Origin: Flavobacterium suaedae
GTDB lineage: Bacteria; Bacteroidota; Bacteroidia; Flavobacteriales; Flavobacteriaceae
NCBI RefSeq assembly: GCF_014642915.1
Contig: NZ_BMJE01000003.1
Location: forward strand, 434,001-498,000
Reading direction: 5' to 3'
DNA length: 64,000 nucleotides
Shown here in pieces: positions 44,974 through 54,201 of the stretch (the first letter of the stretch is position 1; each line of letters opens with the position of its first letter). Both the position numbers and the translations under genes were made by a program. The notes beneath the pieces were generated by a model, which did no database searches, was not told where the DNA came from, and saw nothing but the letters and a program-made list of their open reading frames with translations.

Positions 44974-45714
44974 ATGATAAAAGCTTTAAACCAAATAGGA
45001 CGTTACTTCCTGATGATAGGAGAAGTGTTTTACAAACCTGTGAAATGGAAGGTAATGAAAACACTGATATTTAAAGAAATAGATGATCTTATTATTGGTT
45101 CGATGGGTATCGTTGCCTTTATTTCTTTCTTTATTGGTGGTGTTGTAGCAATACAAACAGCACTTAACCTTACTAACCCGTTAATACCAAAATCACTTAT
45201 TGCTTTTGCAACAAGACAATCGGTAATACTGGAGTTTGCTCCTACCTTCATATCAATAATTATGGCAGGACGGGCCGGTTCATACATTACATCCAGTATT
45301 GGTACGATGCGTGTAACCGAGCAAATAGATGCTCTTGAAGTAATGGGGGTTAATGCTGTAAACTACCTTATATTCCCTAAAATTATAGCTTTCAGTTTAT
45401 ACCCATTTGTTATTGCTATAGCAATGTTTCTTGGTATTCTTGGAGGAATGGTAGCAGGAGTATACGGAGGGTTTATTGGTCAGGCAGAATTTTTACAAGG
45501 TATACAAACCGATTTTATACCCTATCATATATTTTACGCCTTCTTTAAAACTTTTATCTTCGGATTTATACTTGCCACTATACCTTCTTTCCATGGATTT
45601 TACATGAAAGGTGGTGCACTGGAAGTTGGTAAAGCCAGCACCACATCATTTGTTTGGACCAGTGTGGTAATTATACTTCTAAACTACATTATTACTCAAT
45701 TACTTTTAAGCTAA
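44974..45714 (+). CDS. mlaE: MlaE-type ABC transporter permease
   Basis: This 246-residue inner-membrane permease belongs to the MlaE/YrbE family, which takes part in phospholipid traffic between the membranes. Five or six helices are visible. The conserved blocks FIGGVVAIQTAL, LEFAPTFISIIMAGRAGSYI and the EQIDALEVMGVN coupling motif (about 116-127) are present. The ATPase gene starts inside the stop codon (TAATG), so the two are coupled. The MCE-domain substrate-binding partner is not directly adjacent in this window. Confidence 0.93.
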   Translation: MIKALNQIGRYFLMIGEVFYKPVKWKVMKTLIFKEIDDLIIGSMGIVAFISFFIGGVVAIQTALNLTNPLIPKSLIAFATRQSVILEFAPTFISIIMAGRAGSYITSSIGTMRVTEQIDALEVMGVNAVNYLIFPKIIAFSLYPFVIAIAMFLGILGGMVAGVYGGFIGQAEFLQGIQTDFIPYHIFYAFFKTFIFGFILATIPSFHGFYMKGGALEVGKASTTSFVWTSVVIILLNYIITQLLLS

Positions 45715-46496
45715 TGATAGAGATTAAGAACATAGAGAAGTCGTTTGGAGACACAAAAGTATTAAAGGGTATTTCTGCTGTTTTTGAAACAGGTAAGACC
45801 AACCTTATAATTGGGCAAAGTGGTTCGGGAAAAACAGTTATGATTAAGTCATTGCTTGGTATACATACGCCTGAGGTAGGAACTATATCTTTTGACGGAA
45901 GGATATACTCTAAAATGACACCTGATGAAAAAAGAACATTGCGAACCGAAATAGGAATGGTATTTCAGGGTAGCGCGCTTTTTGACTCTATGACTGTTGA
46001 AGAAAATGTGGGTTTCCCTTTAAAAATGTTTACTTCTAAAAGAAATCGTGAAATAAGAGATCGTGTAAACGAAGTTTTACAAAGAGTAAACCTTGAAGGA
46101 TCAAACAAAAAGTTCCCTGCTGAAATTTCAGGAGGGATGCAAAAGAGGGTAGCAATAGCAAGAGCTATAGTAAACAACCCTAAGTATCTGTTTTGTGATG
46201 AACCTAACTCAGGGCTTGACCCGGAAACCTCTATAGTTATTGATGAGTTGATACACGAGATAACAAAAGAGTATGACATTACTACTGTAATTAATACGCA
46301 TGATATGAACTCTGTACTGCAAATAGGTGAAAATATTATCTTTCTTAAAAACGGTAAAAAAGAATGGGAGGGTGATAAAGAGGAAATACTGGAAACCCGT
46401 AATAAATCAATTATAGAGTTTGTGTACTCTTCTGATTTATTTAAAAAGGTAAGAGAAAATCTACTTGCTGAAGAAGAGGAAGAAGATAACAAATAA
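45714..46496 (+). CDS. mlaF: MlaF-type ABC transporter ATPase
   Basis: This 260-residue ATPase energises the MlaE permease. The ATG overlaps the permease stop; a longer TTG frame inside mlaE is rejected. Motifs are Walker A GQSGSGKT (about 34-41), Q-loop VFQGSALFD, signature SGGMQKR and Walker B with its Glu in LFCDEPNSGLD, plus the H-loop INTHDM. The tail is very acidic (EEEEEDN). A bidirectional terminator follows. Confidence 0.94.
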   Translation: MIEIKNIEKSFGDTKVLKGISAVFETGKTNLIIGQSGSGKTVMIKSLLGIHTPEVGTISFDGRIYSKMTPDEKRTLRTEIGMVFQGSALFDSMTVEENVGFPLKMFTSKRNREIRDRVNEVLQRVNLEGSNKKFPAEISGGMQKRVAIARAIVNNPKYLFCDEPNSGLDPETSIVIDELIHEITKEYDITTVINTHDMNSVLQIGENIIFLKNGKKEWEGDKEEILETRNKSIIEFVYSSDLFKKVRENLLAEEEEEDNK

Positions 46497-46520
46497 AATA
46501 CTTACTATATAGAATATAAA

Positions 46521-46551
46521 AAAAAACTCCTACTTTTCAGTAGGAGTTTTT
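46521..46551. terminator. Bidirectional terminator between mlaF and the adhesin gene
   Basis: ACTCCTACT (46526-46534) pairs with AGTAGGAGT (46539-46547) around TTTC, flanked by A and T tracts on the two sides. It serves both converging genes. Confidence 0.9.
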
Positions 46552-46559
46552 ACTTGCTA

Positions 46560-49500
46560 TTAATTTACCTGTCGTTGCAGGTACACCCAGCCTGTTACTT
46601 TTTTACCTGCTGAAAGGGTAGCGACATAAAAGTACGTTCCTGCCGGAAGTTCTCCCTTGTCACTTTGCCCGTGCCATTCATTCACATAATTTCTTCTTTC
46701 ATATACCTGCAAGCCATATCGGTTAAATATCTGTAAATCTATAACATCAAGGTTAGAAAGATCAAATGACTGATTATACTCATCATCATTTGGCGATATA
46801 CCTCTTGGTATCTCACATGATGTATTTTCTACTATTATAATATCCTGCTCACTACAGCCGTCAGCGGTAGTAATAGTAACCATATACTCTCCGGGAGTTA
46901 AATCACTAATATTTGCTTCCTCCCCTACATAGTAGTATCCATCAGGACCTGTCCACACAAAGGTTGAACCTGTCACTTCTTCAATATTATCTATAGATAG
47001 TATATATTCAAAATTAACACACCCTCCATCCAGTACTATATCAAAATCAACTGTTTTTGGAGTTACTTCAATTGACTGTTGTGTTTCACAGCCATTTGTA
47101 TTTATAACTGCATCATACTGCCCTATTTCAAATACTTCAATAGTTTGGCTATTAACGCCTACTAACTCTTCTCCGTCATGATACCAGGCAAGACTAGCAT
47201 TATTAATATCGAAGTTTTGAGGGTTAATATCCAGCATAGTACTTTGTCCTTCACATAATGATGCATCTCCTCCAATAGTAAAATCAGGTAACGGGTTTAT
47301 TGTAACATTTACTGTAGACGGTTGCGATGTACAACCATTTACTGTGGCTGTTACACTATACGTACCCGATGCTGAAACTGCTACACCTGTTATAAAAGGG
47401 TTTTGTTCTGTTGAACTAAAATTATCAGGGCCTGTCCATTGGTAAGATGCTCCTGTAACATTATTAACTGACAATTGAATATCTTCTCCTTCGCAAACAG
47501 CATTTACAGCGGTAGGCACAGGTGCTTGAGGCGTATCATTAAGTGTTATTGTTATAACTGCTTCATCGGTTACATTATCGCACCCTACTACTGTATAACG
47601 GAAGTTATATGTTCCTTCAGCCAGTCCGTTAGTATCAAGCATATTTCCTGAAAGCATACCGCTTGAATCTACATCTTCCCAAGTACCGCCCGCATCGTGT
47701 GGTGCACTTAAATATGCTGTTAAATCAACCGTACTACCTTCATTACATAATGTAATAGTGTCGTCATCTCCTGCATTAGGATTTGTATTTACTATTACCT
47801 CTACTGTTGCAGGTTGCGAAGTACAACCGTTTATTGTAGCTGTAACACTATAAGTACCCGAAGCTGAAATTGCTGCATTAGTAATAACAGGAGATTCTTC
47901 GGTTGAAGTAAAATTGTTTGGTCCTGTCCATTGGTATGATGCACCTGCAATTGTAGTAACACCCAGTTCAATATCATCACCTTCACAAATAGGCGCCACA
48001 GTATCTGCATCAGGAACTTCAGGCGTATCAGTAAAGGTTAGTGTTATAACTGCTTCGTCAGATATTACCCCACATACATCCATTACAGTATAGCGGAAAT
48101 TATATGTTCCTTCAGCCAGTCCATCTGTATCAAGCATATTCCCTGATAACATACCACTTGCATCTACGTCTTCCCAAGTACCACCTGCATCATGAGGGCT
48201 ACTTAAATATGCTGTTAAATCAATTGTATTTCCTTCATTACATAGTGCTACGCTATCATCATTACCTGCATTTGGCATTGCATTAGGTTCTATTTCATAC
48301 TCCAGTGTGGTATTCATACATGATGTTGGGTTCTCAGCAATAATATCCACATAATATACTCCTGCTTGTGTATCTGAATCAAAAGCAGTGAAGATTAAAA
48401 TATTATTATTACTCAATACGGTATCAGGGTCATTTGCCGAGTACCACTCATAACTTAAAAAAGAAAGAGGCTGTACCGAAAGTGTACCTTCTTCCCCTTC
48501 ACAAAAATCTGTTGCTGTTATAGCTAAAGGGTCTGTAGCATTTATATTAAACTGTGCATTTACTATATTTTGGCAAGCATCTGTAACCTGGAAATTATAG
48601 TACCCTGATTCCAAACCTGAGAATATATTTGAACCTGCATTATCAATCAGGAAAGGCTCCCCATCTTTAGTAGTAATTTTATAGGAGAATGGCGGTACAC
48701 CATCTACCTCAACAGCTGCTTCTGTTAAGCCATCAGCACAAGGAAAACTATACACCTCTGTAATTTCAGGTCCGCCTGTAAATGTAAATTCACTAATTAC
48801 ATTAAAGCAAAGCACATTAGTTGTTGTACCGTTATCTAAATAATAAAATGTTTTTATAACCCTGTAATCACCTACAGCAAAATAAAAAGTAGGATTACTA
48901 TCGTAAGGAGGGTCTACATATATCGAATTGACTTCTGTAGGTAAGCCATCTGTATAAGCTTCACCTGTCTCAGGGTGTCCCCATGTACCTGTAGCTTCAT
49001 CATAGTACTGTACCCAAAATGACCTTATATAATTACCGTTACTTTGGTGTTGTATACTTAGCTGAAAAGAACCACAGTATGGTATAACATTAATATCGTT
49101 TTGTGTTATGGTATAACCTTCTACTGTTACATCCTTTGTTCCTATAGCACCACAGGCGTCTATTGCGTCAAAAGTATAATCTCCCGCCGGGAAAGAATTC
49201 ATATAAAAATTACCATTATCCGCAATGTTATACGATACATCTACAGGATAAGTATCACTAAATTCAGCAGGACCGGAGGTAACAATCATCGATTCCAAAT
49301 CTGCTTCACTGGTAAGTCTTATTGAGCCGTACCCCTCTTCACACCCCGGTCTTTGTAATACGTTCATGTCAAACGTTCCTCCTGATGTAGTAGGTTCAAG
49401 TTCTACAATCTCGTTATATTCTTCTCCACAAGTATCAACAAGAAGAAACTCATAAGTACCTATAGGCAATCCATCCATTAAAAAACCTTCCTGATCTCCT

Positions 49501-50834
49501 ACATATGCAGAAACATCTTCGGGAAGTGTTCCGGTATATTCCGCAGGTGCACTAATCATGGTTACAGTATCAATAGTCCTCCCCTGTATCCAAATCTGAA
49601 TACTGCCCAAATCACTTCCGCATACTGCATCTGTTATTACCTGTGTTTGGTTTTCAGGTTGCTGAACATCAAAAGTATCTGTATAACTTCTTCCGCAAGC
49701 ATCCGTTATTTCAACAGTATAAACTCCTTCAGGCACTGAAGCTGTTGTTGAAGCATATTCTGCCATAGAAGCAAACGTAGGATGAGATGCACTAAAATCA
49801 GAAGGGTTGAAACCCGCAGGTGCAGAAATAAAATTAACATTTATAGGCCCTACATATATAAAGGGGGCTATTTTAAAAGATAAAAAAGTACAGTTTTCGA
49901 TACTGGAGGTTGCTGAAAAACCTAAGTGTTGGTTTACTATATTATTCTCTCTCGTAAATACATTACCGCAAACATCTGTTACTTCTAAATCATAATAATA
50001 TTCCTGATCATGATAAAAAGGAATATTTGCTATAAAATTAGTTGGTGCTACTGTTTCATCTCCTGAAGGCAATACCTCTGTTACAATAGTAGGAGTACCG
50101 CCACCAGGAGGGTATACTGTATACTCATAAGTAAGCGGCCAGAATATTTCTTCGTTATTTGAACTCATAGCATAGGTATTACCTACAGATATGGTATTAC
50201 AATCCGGTAATTCTGCTACAGGAAAAGTTACATCTCCTAAAATAACATTAGTATTTATTTGTACCAGCTGTATTGTTACTACTACACCTTCACCACAATC
50301 ATCGTACGCTCTTACAACGTAAATACCTTCGGGAAGATTATTAAACACATTATCTGATTGTAGCGGAACTGTAACAGGTCCGTCTATTATTTCATAAGAA
50401 ACAGGGTTACCTGAATTTACATTTACAGTTATGGCACCGTCATTACCACAACGAACATGGGTTGGCGTAAGCGTATAAGACAATGGGGTTACCTGATTTT
50501 CTATTGTCACCTCTGCTGAGCTGGTGTTAGATTCTGTACCTAATGACTGGGTTGCTATAACAAGATAGTTTCCTGCTCCCAGTCCCGTAGCAACATTATC
50601 GGTAGTAACAGTTATAGCAGTTGTTGTATTAGGCAAAAGGTACACAGAATAGTCTATTGAGGCAGAGCTATTAGTTCCTGATACCGAGAAATTAAGCGCA
50701 CCATTACCGAAACAGGTTTGCGGAGTTGGTGTAACAGTTAGTGTAAAGTCTGGTAATTGCGCATAAGCACAAAATGTGAATAAGAATAATACAAAAGTAG
50801 GTATAATTCTTTTAGTTAATGAGTAGGTGGACAT
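46560..50834 (-). CDS. Large T9SS-exported adhesin-like protein with type B C-terminal domain
   Basis: This 1424-residue surface or secreted protein has a signal peptide ending at CAYAQL (about residue 26). It is built of many immunoglobulin-like/PKD-like beta modules with paired Cys, including two nearly identical 165-residue modules in tandem (about residues 853-1183). The end is a gliding-motility-associated type B sorting domain: IPRGISPNDDEYNQSFDLS, IFNRYGLQVYER, WHGQSDKGELPAGTYFYVA. Such domains direct export by the type IX system whose PorU and PorV are encoded 8 kb away. No enzymatic domain was recognised, so adhesion is the likely role. It is a single gene. Confidence 0.88.
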   Translation of the reverse strand: MSTYSLTKRIIPTFVLFLFTFCAYAQLPDFTLTVTPTPQTCFGNGALNFSVSGTNSSASIDYSVYLLPNTTTAITVTTDNVATGLGAGNYLVIATQSLGTESNTSSAEVTIENQVTPLSYTLTPTHVRCGNDGAITVNVNSGNPVSYEIIDGPVTVPLQSDNVFNNLPEGIYVVRAYDDCGEGVVVTIQLVQINTNVILGDVTFPVAELPDCNTISVGNTYAMSSNNEEIFWPLTYEYTVYPPGGGTPTIVTEVLPSGDETVAPTNFIANIPFYHDQEYYYDLEVTDVCGNVFTRENNIVNQHLGFSATSSIENCTFLSFKIAPFIYVGPINVNFISAPAGFNPSDFSASHPTFASMAEYASTTASVPEGVYTVEITDACGRSYTDTFDVQQPENQTQVITDAVCGSDLGSIQIWIQGRTIDTVTMISAPAEYTGTLPEDVSAYVGDQEGFLMDGLPIGTYEFLLVDTCGEEYNEIVELEPTTSGGTFDMNVLQRPGCEEGYGSIRLTSEADLESMIVTSGPAEFSDTYPVDVSYNIADNGNFYMNSFPAGDYTFDAIDACGAIGTKDVTVEGYTITQNDINVIPYCGSFQLSIQHQSNGNYIRSFWVQYYDEATGTWGHPETGEAYTDGLPTEVNSIYVDPPYDSNPTFYFAVGDYRVIKTFYYLDNGTTTNVLCFNVISEFTFTGGPEITEVYSFPCADGLTEAAVEVDGVPPFSYKITTKDGEPFLIDNAGSNIFSGLESGYYNFQVTDACQNIVNAQFNINATDPLAITATDFCEGEEGTLSVQPLSFLSYEWYSANDPDTVLSNNNILIFTAFDSDTQAGVYYVDIIAENPTSCMNTTLEYEIEPNAMPNAGNDDSVALCNEGNTIDLTAYLSSPHDAGGTWEDVDASGMLSGNMLDTDGLAEGTYNFRYTVMDVCGVISDEAVITLTFTDTPEVPDADTVAPICEGDDIELGVTTIAGASYQWTGPNNFTSTEESPVITNAAISASGTYSVTATINGCTSQPATVEVIVNTNPNAGDDDTITLCNEGSTVDLTAYLSAPHDAGGTWEDVDSSGMLSGNMLDTNGLAEGTYNFRYTVVGCDNVTDEAVITITLNDTPQAPVPTAVNAVCEGEDIQLSVNNVTGASYQWTGPDNFSSTEQNPFITGVAVSASGTYSVTATVNGCTSQPSTVNVTINPLPDFTIGGDASLCEGQSTMLDINPQNFDINNASLAWYHDGEELVGVNSQTIEVFEIGQYDAVINTNGCETQQSIEVTPKTVDFDIVLDGGCVNFEYILSIDNIEEVTGSTFVWTGPDGYYYVGEEANISDLTPGEYMVTITTADGCSEQDIIIVENTSCEIPRGISPNDDEYNQSFDLSNLDVIDLQIFNRYGLQVYERRNYVNEWHGQSDKGELPAGTYFYVATLSAGKKVTGWVYLQRQVN
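47288..48278 (-). repeat. Two tandem 495-bp direct repeats inside the adhesin gene
   Basis: The block beginning NAG-DD--LCNEG-T-DLTAYLS (complement of codons at 48267 and 47772) recurs with an offset of exactly 495 bp, or 165 codons. Both copies contain SPHDAGGTWEDV or APHDAGGTWEDV, GTYNFRYTV, GASYQWTGP-NF and SGTYSVTAT-NGCTSQP. Codon choices differ slightly between copies, so the duplication is not brand new, but it is a site for recombination or copy-number change. Confidence 0.85.
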
Positions 50835-50974
50835 GCGTTGGTGTGTGTTTTTAAAATTCTAAACTTTCCAAATTTATAATAAAAATGGAGTTATTTGGCT
50901 AGAACTCATTTAAAAGTAAACACTTTACCTGATAAAAACCCTACCTGAATATTTAAAATATTTTTAAAAGAAAT

Positions 50975-52048
50975 TTATGACTTAGATTTCGGAGCTACTA
51001 ATTCCGTGAATTTTTTAATCTCTTGTTCTTTATTTTTAGGATAAATGAGCAGTATATTTTCTTTATCTACTACAATAAAATCCTCTAAACCATCCAAAAC
51101 AACTATCTTATCCTTATCAGTACGGATAATATTATTTTTTGCATTTTCTATAAATACTGTAGCGTTTACCACAGTATTATCATTAGGGTCTTTAGTAAGC
51201 TTTTCATGTAATGAACCCCAGGTTCCTAAATCGTTCCAACTGAAGGTAGCAGGTAATACATACACATTTTCGGCATTTTCCATTACCGCATAATCAATAG
51301 ATATATTGGTAGATTTTATATAGTTATCTGTAATAAAAGTTTTCTCACCTTCGGTATTATACACACTAAAACCGGAATCAAATAAAGCGTACATTACAGG
51401 CTGAAACTTTTTAAATGCTTCGGTAATAGATTTTACACTCCATATAAATATACCTGCATTCCATAAAAAGTTCCCGCTATCAAAAAATGTACGGGCTGTG
51501 GTATAATCAGGTTTCTCTCTAAAATGAGAAACTTTTTTTATAGGTGCCTCATCCTTTTTATCATACTCTATATAACCATACCCTGTGTTTGGAAAAGTAG
51601 GCTGTATACCAAGCGTCATTAAAACATCATCCCTTTCAGCGTAATTAAAAGCTGTTTGCAAATTCCCTATAAACTCATCTTCATTTTCAATCCAATGGTC
51701 GCTGGGCGCAACAACCATAACGCCGTCAGGGTTTTGTTTTTTAATTTTTAATGAAGCATATAATATACAGGGTGCTGTATTACGCATAGCAGGCTCTAAA
51801 ACAATTTGTTCCGGTTTTACCTGTGGTAATTGCTGTAACACCAAATCATTATACGCTGCATTGGTAAGAATTAGTATATTCTCTTCAGGTATTATTTTAG
51901 ATAGCCTTGCAAACGTTTTCTGGATAAGGGTTTCGCCCGTACCCAACATATCGTGAAACTGTTTCGGAAACTCTGTTGTACTAACAGGCCAAAAGCGTGA
52001 ACCTACACCTCCTGCCATTAATACTGCATAATAATTACTGTTTTTCAT
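50975..52048 (-). CDS. manC: Mannose-1-phosphate guanylyltransferase
   Basis: This 357-residue cytoplasmic enzyme makes GDP-mannose from mannose-1-phosphate and GTP. It has the nucleotidyltransferase start LMAGGVGSRFWPVS (residues 10-23) with the catalytic Lys in FPKQF, VVAPSDHWI near 113-121, the substrate block FREKPDYTTA and SIDYAVMENA near 250. It is the shorter type lacking the C-terminal phosphomannose isomerase domain. GDP-mannose could feed the surface glycan genes at 41648-44893 and protein glycosylation. Confidence 0.94.
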   Translation of the reverse strand: MKNSNYYAVLMAGGVGSRFWPVSTTEFPKQFHDMLGTGETLIQKTFARLSKIIPEENILILTNAAYNDLVLQQLPQVKPEQIVLEPAMRNTAPCILYASLKIKKQNPDGVMVVAPSDHWIENEDEFIGNLQTAFNYAERDDVLMTLGIQPTFPNTGYGYIEYDKKDEAPIKKVSHFREKPDYTTARTFFDSGNFLWNAGIFIWSVKSITEAFKKFQPVMYALFDSGFSVYNTEGEKTFITDNYIKSTNISIDYAVMENAENVYVLPATFSWNDLGTWGSLHEKLTKDPNDNTVVNATVFIENAKNNIIRTDKDKIVVLDGLEDFIVVDKENILLIYPKNKEQEIKKFTELVAPKSKS

Positions 52049-52127
52049 TTTCCAGATGGTTACTTATTAATAAAGTTTCTGATATTTTCATCCAGTTCAA
52101 AATTCTTTTAGTTTTTTTTAACAAATC

Positions 52128-52724
52128 CTACGGTAATAATTCCACTTCCGCATTTGGGCTAAACAAGTAAACCTTACCCGTAGCAACCTCCTGGCATTCA
52201 AAACGTTTTACCCGTTGAGCACCTTTACTGAATATTTTACCGTTATGTATCCTGAAATTACTCCCGTATGGAATCTCAAATATATAATTCTTTTCTGATT
52301 TTTCATCAAACTGCTTTAGTGCAATAGACAGCGTAGCATCGGTGTCGCTACTGGCTTTCGGGTTCCTGAAATGACGTGCTAACAAGGGTAATAACTGGTT
52401 AGGGAAAATTTCCGGACGTATAAACGGAACCATAAGTTGCTGGAAGGTAAGCTTCCACTCCACTCCATGCGGTTTTATATTCCTGCCATACTTTTCAAAA
52501 GCTACCAAATGCGCAATTTCATGTACCAAGGTCATTAAAAACCTATACTTATTAAGGTTAGCATTTATGGTTATCTGATGTCTGCCATCAGTGCCCTTAC
52601 GGTAATCGCCATGCCTGGTAACCCTTTCATTAACAATTTTAAGGTTAACCCCATACAGTTTAATCAACTCAAAAACGGGGTCTGTTGCCTGCTGCGGTAA
52701 GTATGGTGCTATAATATGTTTCAA
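52128..52724 (-). CDS. SprT-like zinc-binding protein
   Basis: This 198-residue protein has the metallopeptidase motif TLVHEIAHLVAFEKYG (HEIAH near residue 68) followed by a conserved HGVEWK block, as in SprT/Spartan-type domains. The C-terminal part is beta-rich and has a single Cys instead of the usual four-Cys zinc ribbon. In eukaryotes this fold removes DNA-protein crosslinks; bacterial roles are unclear. It lies downstream of the SDR gene on the same strand with a 27-bp gap. Confidence 0.88.
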   Translation of the reverse strand: MKHIIAPYLPQQATDPVFELIKLYGVNLKIVNERVTRHGDYRKGTDGRHQITINANLNKYRFLMTLVHEIAHLVAFEKYGRNIKPHGVEWKLTFQQLMVPFIRPEIFPNQLLPLLARHFRNPKASSDTDATLSIALKQFDEKSEKNYIFEIPYGSNFRIHNGKIFSKGAQRVKRFECQEVATGKVYLFSPNAEVELLP

Positions 52725-52751
52725 AATGCTATACTATATACTTTTACGTAC

Positions 52752-53429
52752 TTACGGTGTAGTGCTTGATACCTGCAACACTTTTCCGTTATAAAATTTA
52801 TTACCTGTTAATGAAAATTCATAAATATAATCTGCCATTTCTTCCGGCTTTAAAGGTGCCTCATACCCTGGGAATGCTTCTTGCAGCATTTCGGTATTTA
52901 CAGCTCCTAATGCCAACACATTAAATGACACTCCCTGCTCTTTGTATTCTTCAGCTAAAAGTTCTGAAAGTGTTATAACAGCGCCTTTACTGGAACTATA
53001 AGCTGATAAGCCTGCAAACTTCATACTGCCTTGTATACCGCCCATACTACTTATAGTTACTACATGGGAACCTTTTTGCATATACGGCAACACCAGCCTG
53101 TTTAAAGCTGCTACACCAAACACATTTACTTTATAAATATACTCGAACTCTTCAGCAGTTATTTCTGCAAATGGTTTTAATAATAAAGCACCTGCATTGT
53201 GCACTACAATATCAACATACTTAAAGTTTTCTTTAATGTATTTTTCTGTCTGATTTAACCCGTCTGAATTAGAAAGGTCTACAGAAAGGCAGGTTATATT
53301 TTTATGTTCCAGTAGCTCTTTTGCCGTTTTTCTGGAAAGTGCCAAAACATTATGTCCTTCATTAGCATATTTCAGTGCTAATTTGTAGCCAATGCCCCGA
53401 CTCGTACCGGTAACAATTACATTTTTCAT
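52752..53429 (-). CDS. Short-chain dehydrogenase/reductase
   Basis: This 225-residue classical SDR has the cofactor motif VTGTSRGIGYKLA (residues 6-18), the NAG motif VVHNAGALL near 75-83, the catalytic Ser in TISSMGG and the YSSSKG Tyr/Lys pair near 146-151. Arg in the TSRGIG loop suggests NADP preference. The substrate cannot be predicted. It lies 49 bp after the AlkB-like gene and before the SprT-like gene, probably one transcript. Confidence 0.9.
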   Translation of the reverse strand: MKNVIVTGTSRGIGYKLALKYANEGHNVLALSRKTAKELLEHKNITCLSVDLSNSDGLNQTEKYIKENFKYVDIVVHNAGALLLKPFAEITAEEFEYIYKVNVFGVAALNRLVLPYMQKGSHVVTISSMGGIQGSMKFAGLSAYSSSKGAVITLSELLAEEYKEQGVSFNVLALGAVNTEMLQEAFPGYEAPLKPEEMADYIYEFSLTGNKFYNGKVLQVSSTTP

Positions 53430-53478
53430 TGTTTTATTACTGTTTCTTTGCTTCTTCCGCTAAAATAATAATTTAAAA

Positions 53479-54105
53479 CTACTTCTTTCTATTGATACGA
53501 CGGAAAGTAAGGTTTATACGGGGAAGTGTATCTTTTGAGCGTTTAGGGATGGTATGTTCCCAATACTCCTGAGTGGTTCCTGCCATTAAAAGCAAAGTAC
53601 CATGTGTTAAGAGTAACTCCTGTACAGGCATATCCTTTTTTGTTTTGTGTCGTAATTTAAAAGGACGCGTTTCCCCAAACGTAACCGAAGCTATTATTTG
53701 GTTTTTATCGTAACGCTCCTCTTTATCGCTATGCCAGCCCACACCATCTTTTCCGTCTCTGTATAAATTAAGTAACACACTGTTAAATGTAACACCACAC
53801 TCCTGTTCTACTTTCTTTTTTATAGCCAGTAATTCAGGCGTCCAGAAAGGTGCGCTAAGGTCTGCACCAAAATTACTTTTATCTTCATACCAGGCAATCA
53901 TTCTCGGAATGGTATGCGTTTTGTCATAAACCGTAAGCTCTGATTCCCGCCAGGGAGTATTATTTAGTAAAGTAGTATAGTAATAATCCGACTCCTGCTT
54001 AGAGAAGAAACCTTTGTACAGCATCAACTCCGCATCAGGCAAATCCAATATAGTTTTATTGGGTTTGCTGTTGGTAAATAAGTCGGTATCATTAAATAAT
54101 TTCAT
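53479..54105 (-). CDS. AlkB-like 2-oxoglutarate/Fe(II) dioxygenase
   Basis: This 208-residue enzyme is predicted to repair alkylated nucleic-acid bases by oxidative demethylation. The Fe(II) ligands are His and Asp in GVGWHSDKEERYD and the late His in YWEHTIPKRSKDTLPRINLTF, where the R.NLTFRR block binds 2-oxoglutarate. The upstream WYEDKSNFG-type loop fits the ALKBH2/3-like group. No ada gene lies nearby. It heads a leftward group with the SDR and SprT-like genes. Confidence 0.92.
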   Translation of the reverse strand: MKLFNDTDLFTNSKPNKTILDLPDAELMLYKGFFSKQESDYYYTTLLNNTPWRESELTVYDKTHTIPRMIAWYEDKSNFGADLSAPFWTPELLAIKKKVEQECGVTFNSVLLNLYRDGKDGVGWHSDKEERYDKNQIIASVTFGETRPFKLRHKTKKDMPVQELLLTHGTLLLMAGTTQEYWEHTIPKRSKDTLPRINLTFRRINRKK

Positions 54106-54136
54106 TACTCAAAATTACTACTCTTTACTCTATAAC

Positions 54137-54173
54137 AAAAATAATACCCGCCCTGAAAAACAGAACGGGTATT
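54137..54173 (-). terminator. pdhC: Minus-strand terminator after pdhC
   Basis: AATACCCG (54143-54150) pairs with CGGGTATT (54166-54173) with an inner CTG/CAG. On the minus strand the stem is followed by a T-rich tail (ATTTTTG). Confidence 0.8.
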
Positions 54174-54201
54174 AAATTTATTTAAGATTATAACGAAGTG
54201 C

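Noticed and set aside
47288..48278. Tandem repeat as a mobile element or CRISPR-like array
   Set aside because: The 495-bp units are in frame, encode extracellular beta modules and contain no short repeat-spacer structure.
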